6,877 bases of DNA from Ruminococcaceae bacterium UBA1741 (lineage in GTDB: Bacteria; Bacillota; Clostridia; Oscillospirales; Acutalibacteraceae), in assembly GCA_002315685.1 (NCBI GenBank), contig DCHX01000032.1, positions 1-6,877 of the forward strand, given 5' to 3'. Below, in pieces: positions 1 through 6,493 of the stretch (position 1 is its first letter; each line of letters starts with the position of its first letter). The translations under genes were made by a program, and so were the position numbers. A model generated the notes under the pieces. It was given only the letters and a program-made list of their open reading frames with translations. It ran no database searches and was not told the origin of the DNA.

Positions 1-52
1 AACACATCTATTGTAAACCTACAAAATTTTGTATTTTCAAGTAGTATTATTC

Positions 53-81
53 TTGAAAAAACCTGATAAATAGTATATACT
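53..81 (+). promoter_or_regulatory. Sigma-A-type promoter of the nine-gene operon
   Basis: A -35 box TTGAAA (53-58) is followed after exactly 17 bp by a -10 box TATACT (76-81), each one or two bases from consensus. Transcription would start near base 88, giving a leader of about 35 nt before the first ATG at 123. It is the only convincing promoter upstream of the first gene, and gaps between the next nine genes are too short to need others. The -10 box lies inside a 14-bp palindrome, described separately. Confidence 0.75.
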
Positions 82-94
82 ATATTAGTATATT
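70..94. promoter_or_regulatory. Operator-like inverted repeats over the -10 box
   Basis: The perfect 14-bp palindrome ATAGTATATACTAT (70-83) covers the -10 box. The pentamer TAGTA occurs at 71-75 and 86-90 and its complement TACTA at 78-82, so a second imperfect dyad (TACTA-TAT-TAGTA, 78-90) overlaps the first. Another TAGTA lies at 42-46, just upstream of the -35 box. Dyads over a -10 box are typical of repressor sites, but AT-rich promoters give chance palindromes easily and no regulator gene is present in the window, so this is a candidate only. Confidence 0.35.
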
Positions 95-122
95 TTTGTT
101 TTTATGAAAAAAAGGAAAACTT

Positions 123-1190
123 ATGGACAGTAGGGTAGAAAATATTAAAGGCGTTTTAGAGCCGTGTGAAGCCGCAATAATTAAAAGTGATGTAAATAGA
201 TTTTACTTAACGGGCTTTTCTTCAAGTGCCGGTATTTTGTTTATTACAAAGAAAAAATCCTATCTTCTTATAGACTTTCGTTATTTTGAAAAAGCAAAAT
301 CGGTTGTAAAGAATTTTAATGTTATTCTTCTTACCGACACATTTAAGCAAATAAACGCGCTTTGCGATGAAAATAATATAAAAACTCTTTATACCGAATG
401 CGACAGAATAAGCGTTAGTGAGCAATCGGCATTTTCGAAAAACATTGCCGGTGTGTTTGTTTCAAACGACAACAAAATCGGTAAAGCGTTAGAAAATGTA
501 AGGGGTGTAAAGTCGCCTTACGAAATATTAAGTATTAAAAAAGCCCAAGAAATTACCGACAAAACCTTTTCTTATATTTTGGAAAGAATAGATGTCGGCA
601 GAACGGAAAAAGAAATTGCTCTTGAAATGGAGTTTTATTTAAGAAAATCGGGCTCTGACGGTGTGGCTTTTGATTTTATTGCGATTTCGGGCAAAAACAC
701 TTCGCTTCCTCACGGTGTTCCTACCGATAAGAAAATTGAAAAGGGCGATTTTGTTACAATGGACTTCGGCGCCAATGTAAACGGCTATAAAAGTGATATG
801 ACAAGAACCGTTGCGGTAGGTTTTGTAACGGACGAGCAAAAATCGGTTTACGAAACTGTTTTGAAAGCGCAAGAGGCCGCCTTTTCTCATATTAAACCCG
901 GTGCCGTTTGTAAGGATATTGATTTTGCTTCAAGGTCGCTTATTGATAATGCGGGATATAAGGGTTGCTTTGGGCACGGGCTTGGGCACAGTGTAGGTAT
1001 TGAAATCCACGAATCGCCCTCATTTAATACCCGTGATAATACAATCCTTAAAAGCGGAAATGTGATAACCGTTGAGCCGGGAATATATTTAGAAAACAAA
1101 TTCGGTGTCAGAATTGAAGATATGATTATCGTAAATGATACTTCGTTTGAAAATATTACAAAGAGTTCAAAAGAGCTTATTATTTTATAA
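123..1190 (+). CDS. Xaa-Pro aminopeptidase (aminopeptidase P family, M24)
   Basis: Cytoplasmic metallopeptidase expected to remove an N-terminal residue preceding proline, in peptide turnover. Residues 1-120 fit the creatinase-type N-terminal domain and about 133-355 the M24 'pita-bread' catalytic domain. The full set of expected metal ligands is visible: D214 (MDFG), D225 (SDMTRT), H289 (second His of GHGLGH), E318 (VEPG) and E332 (RIED), plus the substrate-site histidines H197 (LPHG) and H296 (IHES). Spacing matches E. coli PepP (His to Asp 17, Asp to Asp 11, His to His 7 residues). At 355 aa it is the short Firmicutes type, like B. subtilis YqhT, with no signal peptide. The start ATG has an AAGGA site 6 bases upstream. 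It is first in the operon; in B. subtilis the homologue sits beside efp, which is not seen here. Exact substrate preference (aminopeptidase P or prolidase) cannot be read from sequence. Confidence 0.93.
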   Translation: MDSRVENIKGVLEPCEAAIIKSDVNRFYLTGFSSSAGILFITKKKSYLLIDFRYFEKAKSVVKNFNVILLTDTFKQINALCDENNIKTLYTECDRISVSEQSAFSKNIAGVFVSNDNKIGKALENVRGVKSPYEILSIKKAQEITDKTFSYILERIDVGRTEKEIALEMEFYLRKSGSDGVAFDFIAISGKNTSLPHGVPTDKKIEKGDFVTMDFGANVNGYKSDMTRTVAVGFVTDEQKSVYETVLKAQEAAFSHIKPGAVCKDIDFASRSLIDNAGYKGCFGHGLGHSVGIEIHESPSFNTRDNTILKSGNVITVEPGIYLENKFGVRIEDMIIVNDTSFENITKSSKELIIL

Positions 1191-1205
1191 TTTGAGGTTG
1201 GTTTT

Positions 1206-1895
1206 ATGCTTTTTAATGCACTGAGGGGCGGAATTTCCCTTACCGATGTTATACTTTATGTAATTTCCTCCCTAATAGTTATTTTTATTACAATGCCTAT
1301 ACACGAGTTTTCTCACGGGTTTATTGCGACTAAGCTCGGGGACCCGACACCTAAATATCAAGGTAGGCTTACCCTTAATCCTTTTGCTCATATTGACTAT
1401 TTAGGTGCACTTTCTATTTTGGTTTTCGGATTCGGTTGGGCAAGACCTGTTCAAGTAAATATGCGAAATTTCAAAAACGAAAAGGCGGGTATGGCTCTTA
1501 CCGCACTTGCGGGACCTGTTTCAAATATAATTGTTGCTACTATCGCTGTTTTTCTAAATAAACTGATTTTTTATGTTTTCGCAAATATTGTCGGGGATAC
1601 TTTGTTTAGTATAGTGAATTTTATTGAGCTTATTCTTTATTGGATAGCGCAGATAAATGTCGGTCTTGCGGTGTTTAATTTTATTCCCATTCCTCCGCTT
1701 GACGGCTCGAAGATTATTGCGGTAATACTTCCCGACAGGATTTATTACAAGCTTTTAAGATACGAGCGCTATCTCATTTGGGCGGTTTTTGTTCTCATTT
1801 ATTTGGGTGTTCTTGATACACCGCTTTATTATTCAAGAAACCTCATTATGTCTGGTATAAATTACATTACCGCTTTGCCGTTTAATATTTTTTGA
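1206..1895 (+). CDS. Site-2 protease family membrane metalloprotease (M50, YwhC-like)
   Basis: Integral-membrane zinc protease of the site-2 protease superfamily, which cleaves substrates within or near the membrane. Zinc motif HEFSH is at residues 33-37 (H33, E34, H37), the conserved AGPVSN turn at 102-107, and the third ligand lies in the NFIPIPPLDG motif (N158, D166). Hydrophobic segments lie at roughly 14-32, 95-120, 134-160 and 186-203. At 229 aa with no PDZ domain it is the minimal type, like B. subtilis YwhC, not RseP/RasP. The start ATG follows a GAGG site 8 bases upstream, 15 bp after the previous gene; the TGA stop is 14 bp before scpA. From memory this type of gene often precedes scpA in clostridia. 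The substrate is unknown, and synteny alone does not show a link with condensin. Confidence 0.9.
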   Translation: MLFNALRGGISLTDVILYVISSLIVIFITMPIHEFSHGFIATKLGDPTPKYQGRLTLNPFAHIDYLGALSILVFGFGWARPVQVNMRNFKNEKAGMALTALAGPVSNIIVATIAVFLNKLIFYVFANIVGDTLFSIVNFIELILYWIAQINVGLAVFNFIPIPPLDGSKIIAVILPDRIYYKLLRYERYLIWAVFVLIYLGVLDTPLYYSRNLIMSGINYITALPFNIF

Positions 1896-1909
1896 TATTG
1901 GGAGTTAAT

Positions 1910-2626
1910 ATGGAAAACCAAATTTCCTATAAGATTGATGCGTTTGAAGGTCCGCTTGACCTTTTGCTTCAACTAATCGCAAAAAACAAACTTAATATTT
2001 TCGATATAAATCTTTCGGTGCTTATTGACCAATATCTTGAACAAATTGAGATGTTTAAGCAAGACAAGCTTGAAATTTCAAGCGATTTTATTACAATGGC
2101 ATCAAGACTTCTTTATATTAAAACCGTAAGCCTGCTTCCTAAACACGAGGAAGCCGAACAGTTAAAGGAGGAGCTTACGGGTGAGCTTATTGAGTACAGT
2201 ATTTGCCGAAAGATAGCCGAGAGATTATCGCTTATGACGGGCGGATTCGACCGATTTGTGAGAATTCCTACCGAATATGATTTCGACAAAACCTATGAAA
2301 TTGTATCTGAGCCGGATATACTGCTTGATGCGTATGTTTCGGCTGTGGGTAGGGGAAAAAGAAAGCTACCGCCGAGCACCGCACCTTTTACCAAGATTGT
2401 TGCGCGGAAAATTGTGGCGGTTTCTTCTAAAATCGTATTTGTTATGAGAAATCTTGTTAAAGGCGGAAAAAGTAAACTCAGCACTCTTTATTCTACCGCA
2501 CAAAGCCGTTCCGAATTAGTTGCAACGTTTCTTGCGGTTTTAGAACTATGCAAATCAAACAGAATTGAGTTAGACGGCGATTCGGACGATATGGAAATTA
2601 AACTTGTTAAGGGGCATAAAAGATGA
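1910..2626 (+). CDS. scpA: Segregation and condensation protein A (ScpA kleisin)
   Basis: Kleisin subunit that bridges the Smc heads and binds ScpB to make the bacterial condensin used in chromosome compaction and segregation. The N-terminal signature with FEGPLDLLLQLI (12-23) and the following helix for the Smc neck are clear. The C-terminal winged helix, including RSELVATFLAVLELC (200-214), would contact the Smc cap. The length of 238 aa is normal (B. subtilis about 250). I start at ATG 1910 because GGGAG (1900-1904) sits 5 bases upstream. An in-frame TTG at 1892 would add six residues but would put this site inside the coding region and has no good site of its own. Its stop overlaps the scpB start as ATGA. 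Confidence 0.96.
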   Translation: MENQISYKIDAFEGPLDLLLQLIAKNKLNIFDINLSVLIDQYLEQIEMFKQDKLEISSDFITMASRLLYIKTVSLLPKHEEAEQLKEELTGELIEYSICRKIAERLSLMTGGFDRFVRIPTEYDFDKTYEIVSEPDILLDAYVSAVGRGKRKLPPSTAPFTKIVARKIVAVSSKIVFVMRNLVKGGKSKLSTLYSTAQSRSELVATFLAVLELCKSNRIELDGDSDDMEIKLVKGHKR

Positions 2627-3213
2627 ACAAAGAACAAAAAATATCCGCTTTTGAGGCTGTGCTTTTTTCGTCGGGTGAGCCTATGAGCATAGACAGGCTT
2701 TCTCAAATCTTTGAAGAAAGCAACGAAAAAATAGAAGAAATTGCGGACGGTCTTTCCAAAAGACTTGATGAGCAAAAATGCGGAATAATACTCTTAAAGC
2801 TTTCAAACACATATCAGTTGGCGTCGGACGAAAAATATGCCGAATATATAAAGAAAGCATTTGATATTAAGCGAAAGGCTCCGCTTTCTCCTGCGGCACT
2901 TGAAGTTTTAGCGGTTGTGGCATATAATCAACCTGTAACAAAATCCTTTATCGAACAGGTGCGTGGTGTTGATTGCTCGGGTGTTGTTACTACCCTTATC
3001 GAAAAAGGCTTGTTAGAAGAAAGAGGGCGCCTCGAACTGCCCGGCAGACCGCTTTTGTACGGAACCACCAAGAATTTTCTTCGCTGTTTTTCAATAAGCG
3101 ACCTATCCGAGCTTCCGAAGCTTCCTAACGATGAGCCTCAAATAAACGATGTCGGTGAGCAACTTACTATCGAGAATGTCGAAACCGATGAAATGGGTGA
3201 AGAACAAGAGTGA
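2623..3213 (+). CDS. scpB: Segregation and condensation protein B (ScpB)
   Basis: Partner of ScpA in the Smc-ScpAB complex; a dimer of ScpB clasps the middle of the kleisin. Two winged-helix domains are expected at about 4-80 and 88-156. The second carries the family's most conserved stretch: LSPAALEVLAVVAYNQP (88-104), then VRGVDC (113-118) and GRPLLYGTT (141-149). The acidic tail from about 169 to 196 is variable in the family. Length 196 aa matches B. subtilis ScpB. The start ATG overlaps the scpA stop by 4 bases and has AAGGGG (2609-2614) upstream, so the two partners are probably translationally coupled. Confidence 0.96.
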   Translation: MNKEQKISAFEAVLFSSGEPMSIDRLSQIFEESNEKIEEIADGLSKRLDEQKCGIILLKLSNTYQLASDEKYAEYIKKAFDIKRKAPLSPAALEVLAVVAYNQPVTKSFIEQVRGVDCSGVVTTLIEKGLLEERGRLELPGRPLLYGTTKNFLRCFSISDLSELPKLPNDEPQINDVGEQLTIENVETDEMGEEQE

Positions 3214-3845
3214 TTGCCTTATATATTGTTTTAGGGCTGTTTTTATTAGTCGCTTTAATCCTTTTGTTGCCGATAACGGTGTTTTTAAGCACGGAAGATG
3301 ACTTTGTCTTTACACTTAATTACGGCGGAATAAAGATTGTTGACACAAGGCAAAAGGAAGAAAAGACCGAAAAAAGTCCAAAACAAGAGCAAGAGAGCAA
3401 AACTTCAAAAAAGCAAAAACAAAATAAAGTCAAGGAGCTTATATCCGAGCAACTTAAAGTGCAAAAAGAAAAGCGCGGAATAAAGGGAACTATTGAGTAT
3501 TACTCTAAAATATTAAAATCGGTTTTCTCCAAGCTTAAATTTGTACTGAAAAGGATAAAGTTTAAGCTTTTTGATTTGGATATAGCGGTGGCTACTGATG
3601 ATGCCGCAAAAACTGCGATAGAGTACGGCGTTGTTTGTACGGCGGTTTTTCCTCTTTTATCCTTATTTGCTCAAAATACAAGCTTTAAGATTAAAAATGT
3701 AAACATCAGCACGGATTTTAATAAAACATCATATTTATTCAAATTAAAGTTAAAAATAAAGACAAGACTGATATATGCGGTTATTGCTTCTGTCGGTCTT
3801 TATGGGGAATTCAAAAAATTAGAAAAAGGTGAAAGTGATGAGTGA
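3210..3845 (+). CDS. DUF2953 membrane protein (YtfI-like)
   Basis: Protein of unknown molecular function in the DUF2953 family, to which B. subtilis YtfI belongs. One N-terminal membrane helix (about residues 2-26) is followed by a short beta-like segment, a very charged Lys/Glu/Gln-rich linker (about 47-92, low complexity), and a C-terminal domain with LDIAVATDDAAKTAIEYG (123-140), the part most like the family. The 211-aa product probably sits at the membrane with a soluble domain. The start is GTG at 3210, overlapping the scpB stop as GTGA, with only a weak GGGTG site about 10 bases upstream; translation probably depends on coupling to scpB. It ends inside the gerW start, matching the ytfI-ytfJ pairing of spore-formers. 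The family call rests on motif memory and context. Confidence 0.8.
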   Translation: MIALYIVLGLFLLVALILLLPITVFLSTEDDFVFTLNYGGIKIVDTRQKEEKTEKSPKQEQESKTSKKQKQNKVKELISEQLKVQKEKRGIKGTIEYYSKILKSVFSKLKFVLKRIKFKLFDLDIAVATDDAAKTAIEYGVVCTAVFPLLSLFAQNTSFKIKNVNISTDFNKTSYLFKLKLKIKTRLIYAVIASVGLYGEFKKLEKGESDE

Positions 3846-4212
3846 AAATAACATAACCGGAATAATGGATACTACACTTAATAATCTTCGTACAATGGTT
3901 GATGCCGATACGATTATCGGAACACCTCTCACGGTGGATAACATTACACTTATTCCCGTGTCTAAGGTTTCGTTTGGACTTGCAACCGGCGGAAGCGATT
4001 TTCCGTCAAAATCGGGTAATCAGCTTTTCGGCGGCGGCGGAGGTGCAGGTGTATCTATCAACCCTGTTGCTTTTATCGCTATAAATAACGGAAATGTTAA
4101 AATGTTGCCGATTTACAACGAACTCGGCACTATTGATAAGGCTGTAAATATGGCACCCGAGCTTATTGATAAGGTTAAAGGGCTTTTCCAAAAGGACAAA
4201 AAATCCGAATAA
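3838..4212 (+). CDS. gerW: GerW/YtfJ family sporulation protein
   Basis: Small soluble protein of the YtfJ family. In B. subtilis GerW is made in the forespore and is needed for normal germination, possibly through SleB activity; the biochemical role is not settled. Visible family features: an N-terminal helix (IMDTTLNNLRTMVDADTIIG, 9-28), IPVSKVSFGLATGGSDF (39-55), a glycine-rich loop GGGGGAG (65-71), and SINPVAFIAI (73-82) before VKMLPI. I chose ATG 3838 (124 aa) because AAAGGTG (3825-3831) lies 6 bases upstream; the in-frame GTG at 3829 overlaps that site. It overlaps the DUF2953 gene by 8 bases. Presence of this family suggests a sporulating ancestor but does not prove that this organism forms spores. 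Confidence 0.92.
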   Translation: MSENNITGIMDTTLNNLRTMVDADTIIGTPLTVDNITLIPVSKVSFGLATGGSDFPSKSGNQLFGGGGGAGVSINPVAFIAINNGNVKMLPIYNELGTIDKAVNMAPELIDKVKGLFQKDKKSE

Positions 4213-4227
4213 TTTGAATAACTTATT

Positions 4228-4257
4228 TTCCTCCGACATAAATTTTTGAAGGGGGAA
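4228..4257 (+). promoter_or_regulatory. Possible hairpin masking the dac ribosome binding site
   Basis: TTCCTCC (4228-4234) can pair over 7 bp, with one G-U, with GGGGGAA (4251-4257), which contains the Shine-Dalgarno sequence of the carboxypeptidase gene. The loop is 16 nt. The left arm contains CCTCC, the same as the 16S anti-Shine-Dalgarno core. The fold would be only moderately stable, so it may be a weak brake on translation or chance. Confidence 0.3.
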
Positions 4258-4261
4258 TTTT

Positions 4262-5377
4262 ATGAAAAAGGTATTTTGTTTTGTTTTGTGCGTTGCGGTT
4301 TTTATGACCGCTTTGTCGGTTGACGGCATTGCAATTTCCGCAAAATCTGCGGTTGTTATCAGTGGTGATACAGGCGAAGTTCTTTATTCGCTTAATGCAA
4401 ACGAGCGGCTTTCAATGGCAAGTACAACAAAGATTATGACCGCAATATTGCTTCTTGAATACGGAAATCTCGAAAGAGAAATTACCGCAACTAAGGAAAT
4501 GGTAACTGTTGAGGGTACGGCAATGGGACTTCTTGAAGGCGATAGGGTTACTCTTAACGATTTGCTTTACGGACTGTTGCTTCAATCGGGCAACGATTCG
4601 GCTAACGCTATTGCAATTTCGGTTGCGGGCAGTTTAGATAAGTTTTGCGATATGATGAACGGCAAAGCGAAGGAATTGGGACTTAAAGATACCCATTTCG
4701 AAACGCCTTCGGGACTTGATTCAGACGGCCATTACACTACGGCATACGAATTGGCTTTGATAACAAAATATGCTTTTTCTTTTGAGGAATTTGAAAAGGC
4801 GGTTTCGGCTGAAAAAAAGACAGTTTGTTTCGGAAATCCGCCATATAACCGTACACTTTCAAATCATAATAAGCTTCTTAATACCTATGATGATGTTGTG
4901 GGCGTTAAAACCGGTTATACGAAAAAATCGGGAAGATGCTTGGTGTCGGCTTCTAAAAAAGACGGTAAGTTCATAATAGCCGTAACCCTTAACGACCGCG
5001 ATGATTGGAAGGACCATAGGACACTGCTTGATATAGGTCTTGCAAGTGTTAATAATGTAACTGTTTGTACTGATGACAGTGCTTATGTTTCGGTAGTTGG
5101 CGGAAAGAAAAACGAAATTGCCATAAAGCCTATAACCAAATGCGTTTGTACCGCCGACAGCTCTATTCTTTCGGCAAGTGTGTATGTGAGCGGATTTTTG
5201 TATGCACCTGTCAAGGTAGGTGAAACAATAGGCAGAGCGGTTTATTATTGCGGTAATGAAATAAAATATGATGAAATAATAACAGCCGATACAAAAATAC
5301 CTAAAACTAATGTTTCAAAATTCAGGTTGTTTTTAGAAATAACACATTTAATAATTAGGAGTATAAATGAAAGATAA
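4262..5377 (+). CDS. Serine-type D-Ala-D-Ala carboxypeptidase (PBP5-like, S11; DacF/DacB type)
   Basis: Low-molecular-weight penicillin-binding protein that removes the terminal D-Ala from peptidoglycan stem peptides outside the membrane. A signal peptide covers about residues 1-26 (MKK, then a hydrophobic core). The three active-site motifs are intact: STTK (54-57, nucleophile S54), SGN (109-111) and KTG (216-218). A PBP5 C-terminal beta domain follows (about 265-340), then a C-terminal segment with alternating hydrophobic and charged residues (about 350-371) that could be an amphipathic membrane anchor. Length 371 aa is usual. The ATG has a strong AAGGGGGA site (4249-4256). The 49-bp gap before it is the largest inside the operon. 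Whether it is equivalent to the sporulation enzymes DacB or DacF, or to vegetative DacA, cannot be decided from sequence; the gerW neighbour and B. subtilis synteny favour DacB/DacF. Confidence 0.94.
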   Translation: MKKVFCFVLCVAVFMTALSVDGIAISAKSAVVISGDTGEVLYSLNANERLSMASTTKIMTAILLLEYGNLEREITATKEMVTVEGTAMGLLEGDRVTLNDLLYGLLLQSGNDSANAIAISVAGSLDKFCDMMNGKAKELGLKDTHFETPSGLDSDGHYTTAYELALITKYAFSFEEFEKAVSAEKKTVCFGNPPYNRTLSNHNKLLNTYDDVVGVKTGYTKKSGRCLVSASKKDGKFIIAVTLNDRDDWKDHRTLLDIGLASVNNVTVCTDDSAYVSVVGGKKNEIAIKPITKCVCTADSSILSASVYVSGFLYAPVKVGETIGRAVYYCGNEIKYDEIITADTKIPKTNVSKFRLFLEITHLIIRSINER

Positions 5378-6107
5378 TAAAGAAAGACTTCAAAAATTTT
5401 TGTCGGAGTGCGGTATTGCCTCACGAAGAAAGTCGGAGGAACTTATACTTGACGGGAAAGTAAAGGTAAACGGCAGATTAGCTAATTTAGGCGATAAGGT
5501 TGACCCTAAAAGAGATAAGGTTACCGTTCGGGGAAAGAGGGTAATTCCCGTTACCGAAAAGGTTTATATTATGCTACATAAGCCGAGAGGCTTTGTTACT
5601 ACTATGAGTGATGAAAAAGACCGCAAGTGCGTTAGCGATTTGGTAAAGGATGTAGGTGTAAAGGTTTTTCCGGTAGGACGACTTGACCGCAACTCCGAAG
5701 GACTTTTGCTTATGACAAATGACGGTGAGATTTCCAATAAGCTTACCCACCCGTCAAGCCATGTTAATAAAACCTACCGTGTAACCGTAAACGGTAATGT
5801 TACTGATGAGCAAATTGAAAAGCTTTCAAACGGAAGCATCTCGCTTGACAATAAAAATGTTTTGCCATGCGATGTTTTCGTGCTTGAAAGAAAGTCTGAC
5901 AGAACTGTTCTGTGTTTTATAATAAGCGAGGGCAGAAATAGGCAAATCAGAAGAATGTGCGAAGCGGTAAGGCTTGATGTTATCCGCTTAAAGCGCACCG
6001 AAATTGCGGGAATAAAGCTCGGTATGTTGCCGCAAGGCTCTTGGCGAAACCTTAACGAAAGGGAAATGCAAAGGCTAAACGGTATAACGGGCGGAAAGGC
6101 AGAATAA
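5367..6107 (+). CDS. rluB: 23S rRNA pseudouridine synthase RluB (RsuA/RluB/E/F family)
   Basis: Cytoplasmic enzyme that isomerises a uridine in 23S rRNA near the peptidyl-transferase centre (position 2605 in E. coli numbering for RluB). An S4 RNA-binding domain occupies about residues 6-58 (RLQKFLSECGIASRRKSEELI). The catalytic domain carries VGRLDRNSEGLLLMTNDG (103-120) with catalytic D107, KTYRV (135-139), and EGRNRQIRRM (188-197). Length 246 aa matches the family. RluB rather than RsuA (16S) is chosen because of the dac-rluB synteny with B. subtilis and the length; RluE/RluF usually differ in domain make-up. The start ATG has AGGAG 5 bases upstream and overlaps the dac stop by 11 bases. 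B. subtilis has spmA-spmB between these two genes; here they are absent. Confidence 0.93.
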   Translation: MKDNKERLQKFLSECGIASRRKSEELILDGKVKVNGRLANLGDKVDPKRDKVTVRGKRVIPVTEKVYIMLHKPRGFVTTMSDEKDRKCVSDLVKDVGVKVFPVGRLDRNSEGLLLMTNDGEISNKLTHPSSHVNKTYRVTVNGNVTDEQIEKLSNGSISLDNKNVLPCDVFVLERKSDRTVLCFIISEGRNRQIRRMCEAVRLDVIRLKRTEIAGIKLGMLPQGSWRNLNEREMQRLNGITGGKAE

Positions 6108-6482
6108 ATGATTAGCGTATTACCTGAAAAAAATAAAGATAAGATAAAAGAAATTTTCGGCGAAAACGGTCTATCCTATAACGAAAAATCGGGCGGAGTT
6201 TTTGCTACGCTCGGCAGTGAAGTTTTAGGATATTGTCTTTACTATTTGGACGATAAATCTATGACCGTATTAAAGCTTTATCCGCAAGATGACCTTATGC
6301 TTGCGGACGGGATTTTAAGAAGTGCACTTCATATTTCGGCGGAGCATTTTGTTATGGATGCAAGATACAGCGAAGAAATGGATGAAACGGTTTTTGCCAG
6401 ACTTTGCTTTATTAAAGACCGAAAAAACCGAACACTTGATATAGACAAGTTGTTCGGCGGTTGCAGTTGTGCTGAAAAATAA
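6108..6482 (+). CDS. Small uncharacterised protein, possibly a degenerate GNAT domain
   Basis: I do not recognise a named family. The 124-aa product has a pattern reminiscent of the GNAT acetyltransferase core: a strand-like VLGYCLYYLDDKSMTVLKLYP (39-59, given in parts: VLGYCLYYL, then MTVLKLYP), a helix-like LADGILRSALHISAEH (65-80), and VFARLCFIKD (95-104) near where GNAT proteins have their last strands. The acetyl-CoA loop (Q/R-x-x-G-x-G/A) before the helix is missing, replaced by QDDLMLADG, and the protein lacks most of the N-terminal GNAT region, so acetyltransferase activity is doubtful. It ends in GGCSC (117-121), a Cys pair of unknown meaning. The ATG abuts the rluB stop directly, with AAAGG 8 bases upstream, so it is surely in the same transcript. 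Base use looks like its neighbours, so it is not obviously acquired. Confidence 0.75.
   Translation: MISVLPEKNKDKIKEIFGENGLSYNEKSGGVFATLGSEVLGYCLYYLDDKSMTVLKLYPQDDLMLADGILRSALHISAEHFVMDARYSEEMDETVFARLCFIKDRKNRTLDIDKLFGGCSCAEK
6428..6457 (+). other. Hairpin at the 3' end of the GNAT-like gene
   Basis: CCGAACACTTG (6428-6438) pairs with CAAG-T-TGTTCGG (6446-6457) over 11 bp with one bulged T at 6450 and a 7-nt loop. It lies inside the coding sequence and ends 22 nt before the TAA. No T-tract follows, so it is not a normal intrinsic terminator; it could act as an mRNA 3'-end barrier or processing site, or be constrained by the protein code alone. Confidence 0.4.
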
Positions 6483-6493
6483 ATGAAAAAAAG

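Noticed and set aside
1892..1909. Upstream TTG start for scpA adding six residues
   Set aside because: It has no ribosome binding site of its own and would place the good GGGAG (1900-1904) inside the gene; ATG 1910 gives a normal ScpA N-terminus.
2488..2775. Antisense open frame of 95 codons across the scpA-scpB junction
   Set aside because: It is opposite two conserved genes and its translation shows no family signature; treated as a shadow of the coding strand.
3829..3837. Upstream GTG start for gerW
   Set aside because: The GTG lies in the AAAGGTG site that serves ATG 3838, and the added residues are not needed for the family's usual N-terminus.
4006..4329. Antisense open frame of 107 codons across the gerW-dac junction
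   Set aside because: It lies opposite two well-supported genes, has no ribosome binding site I can see and no recognisable motif.
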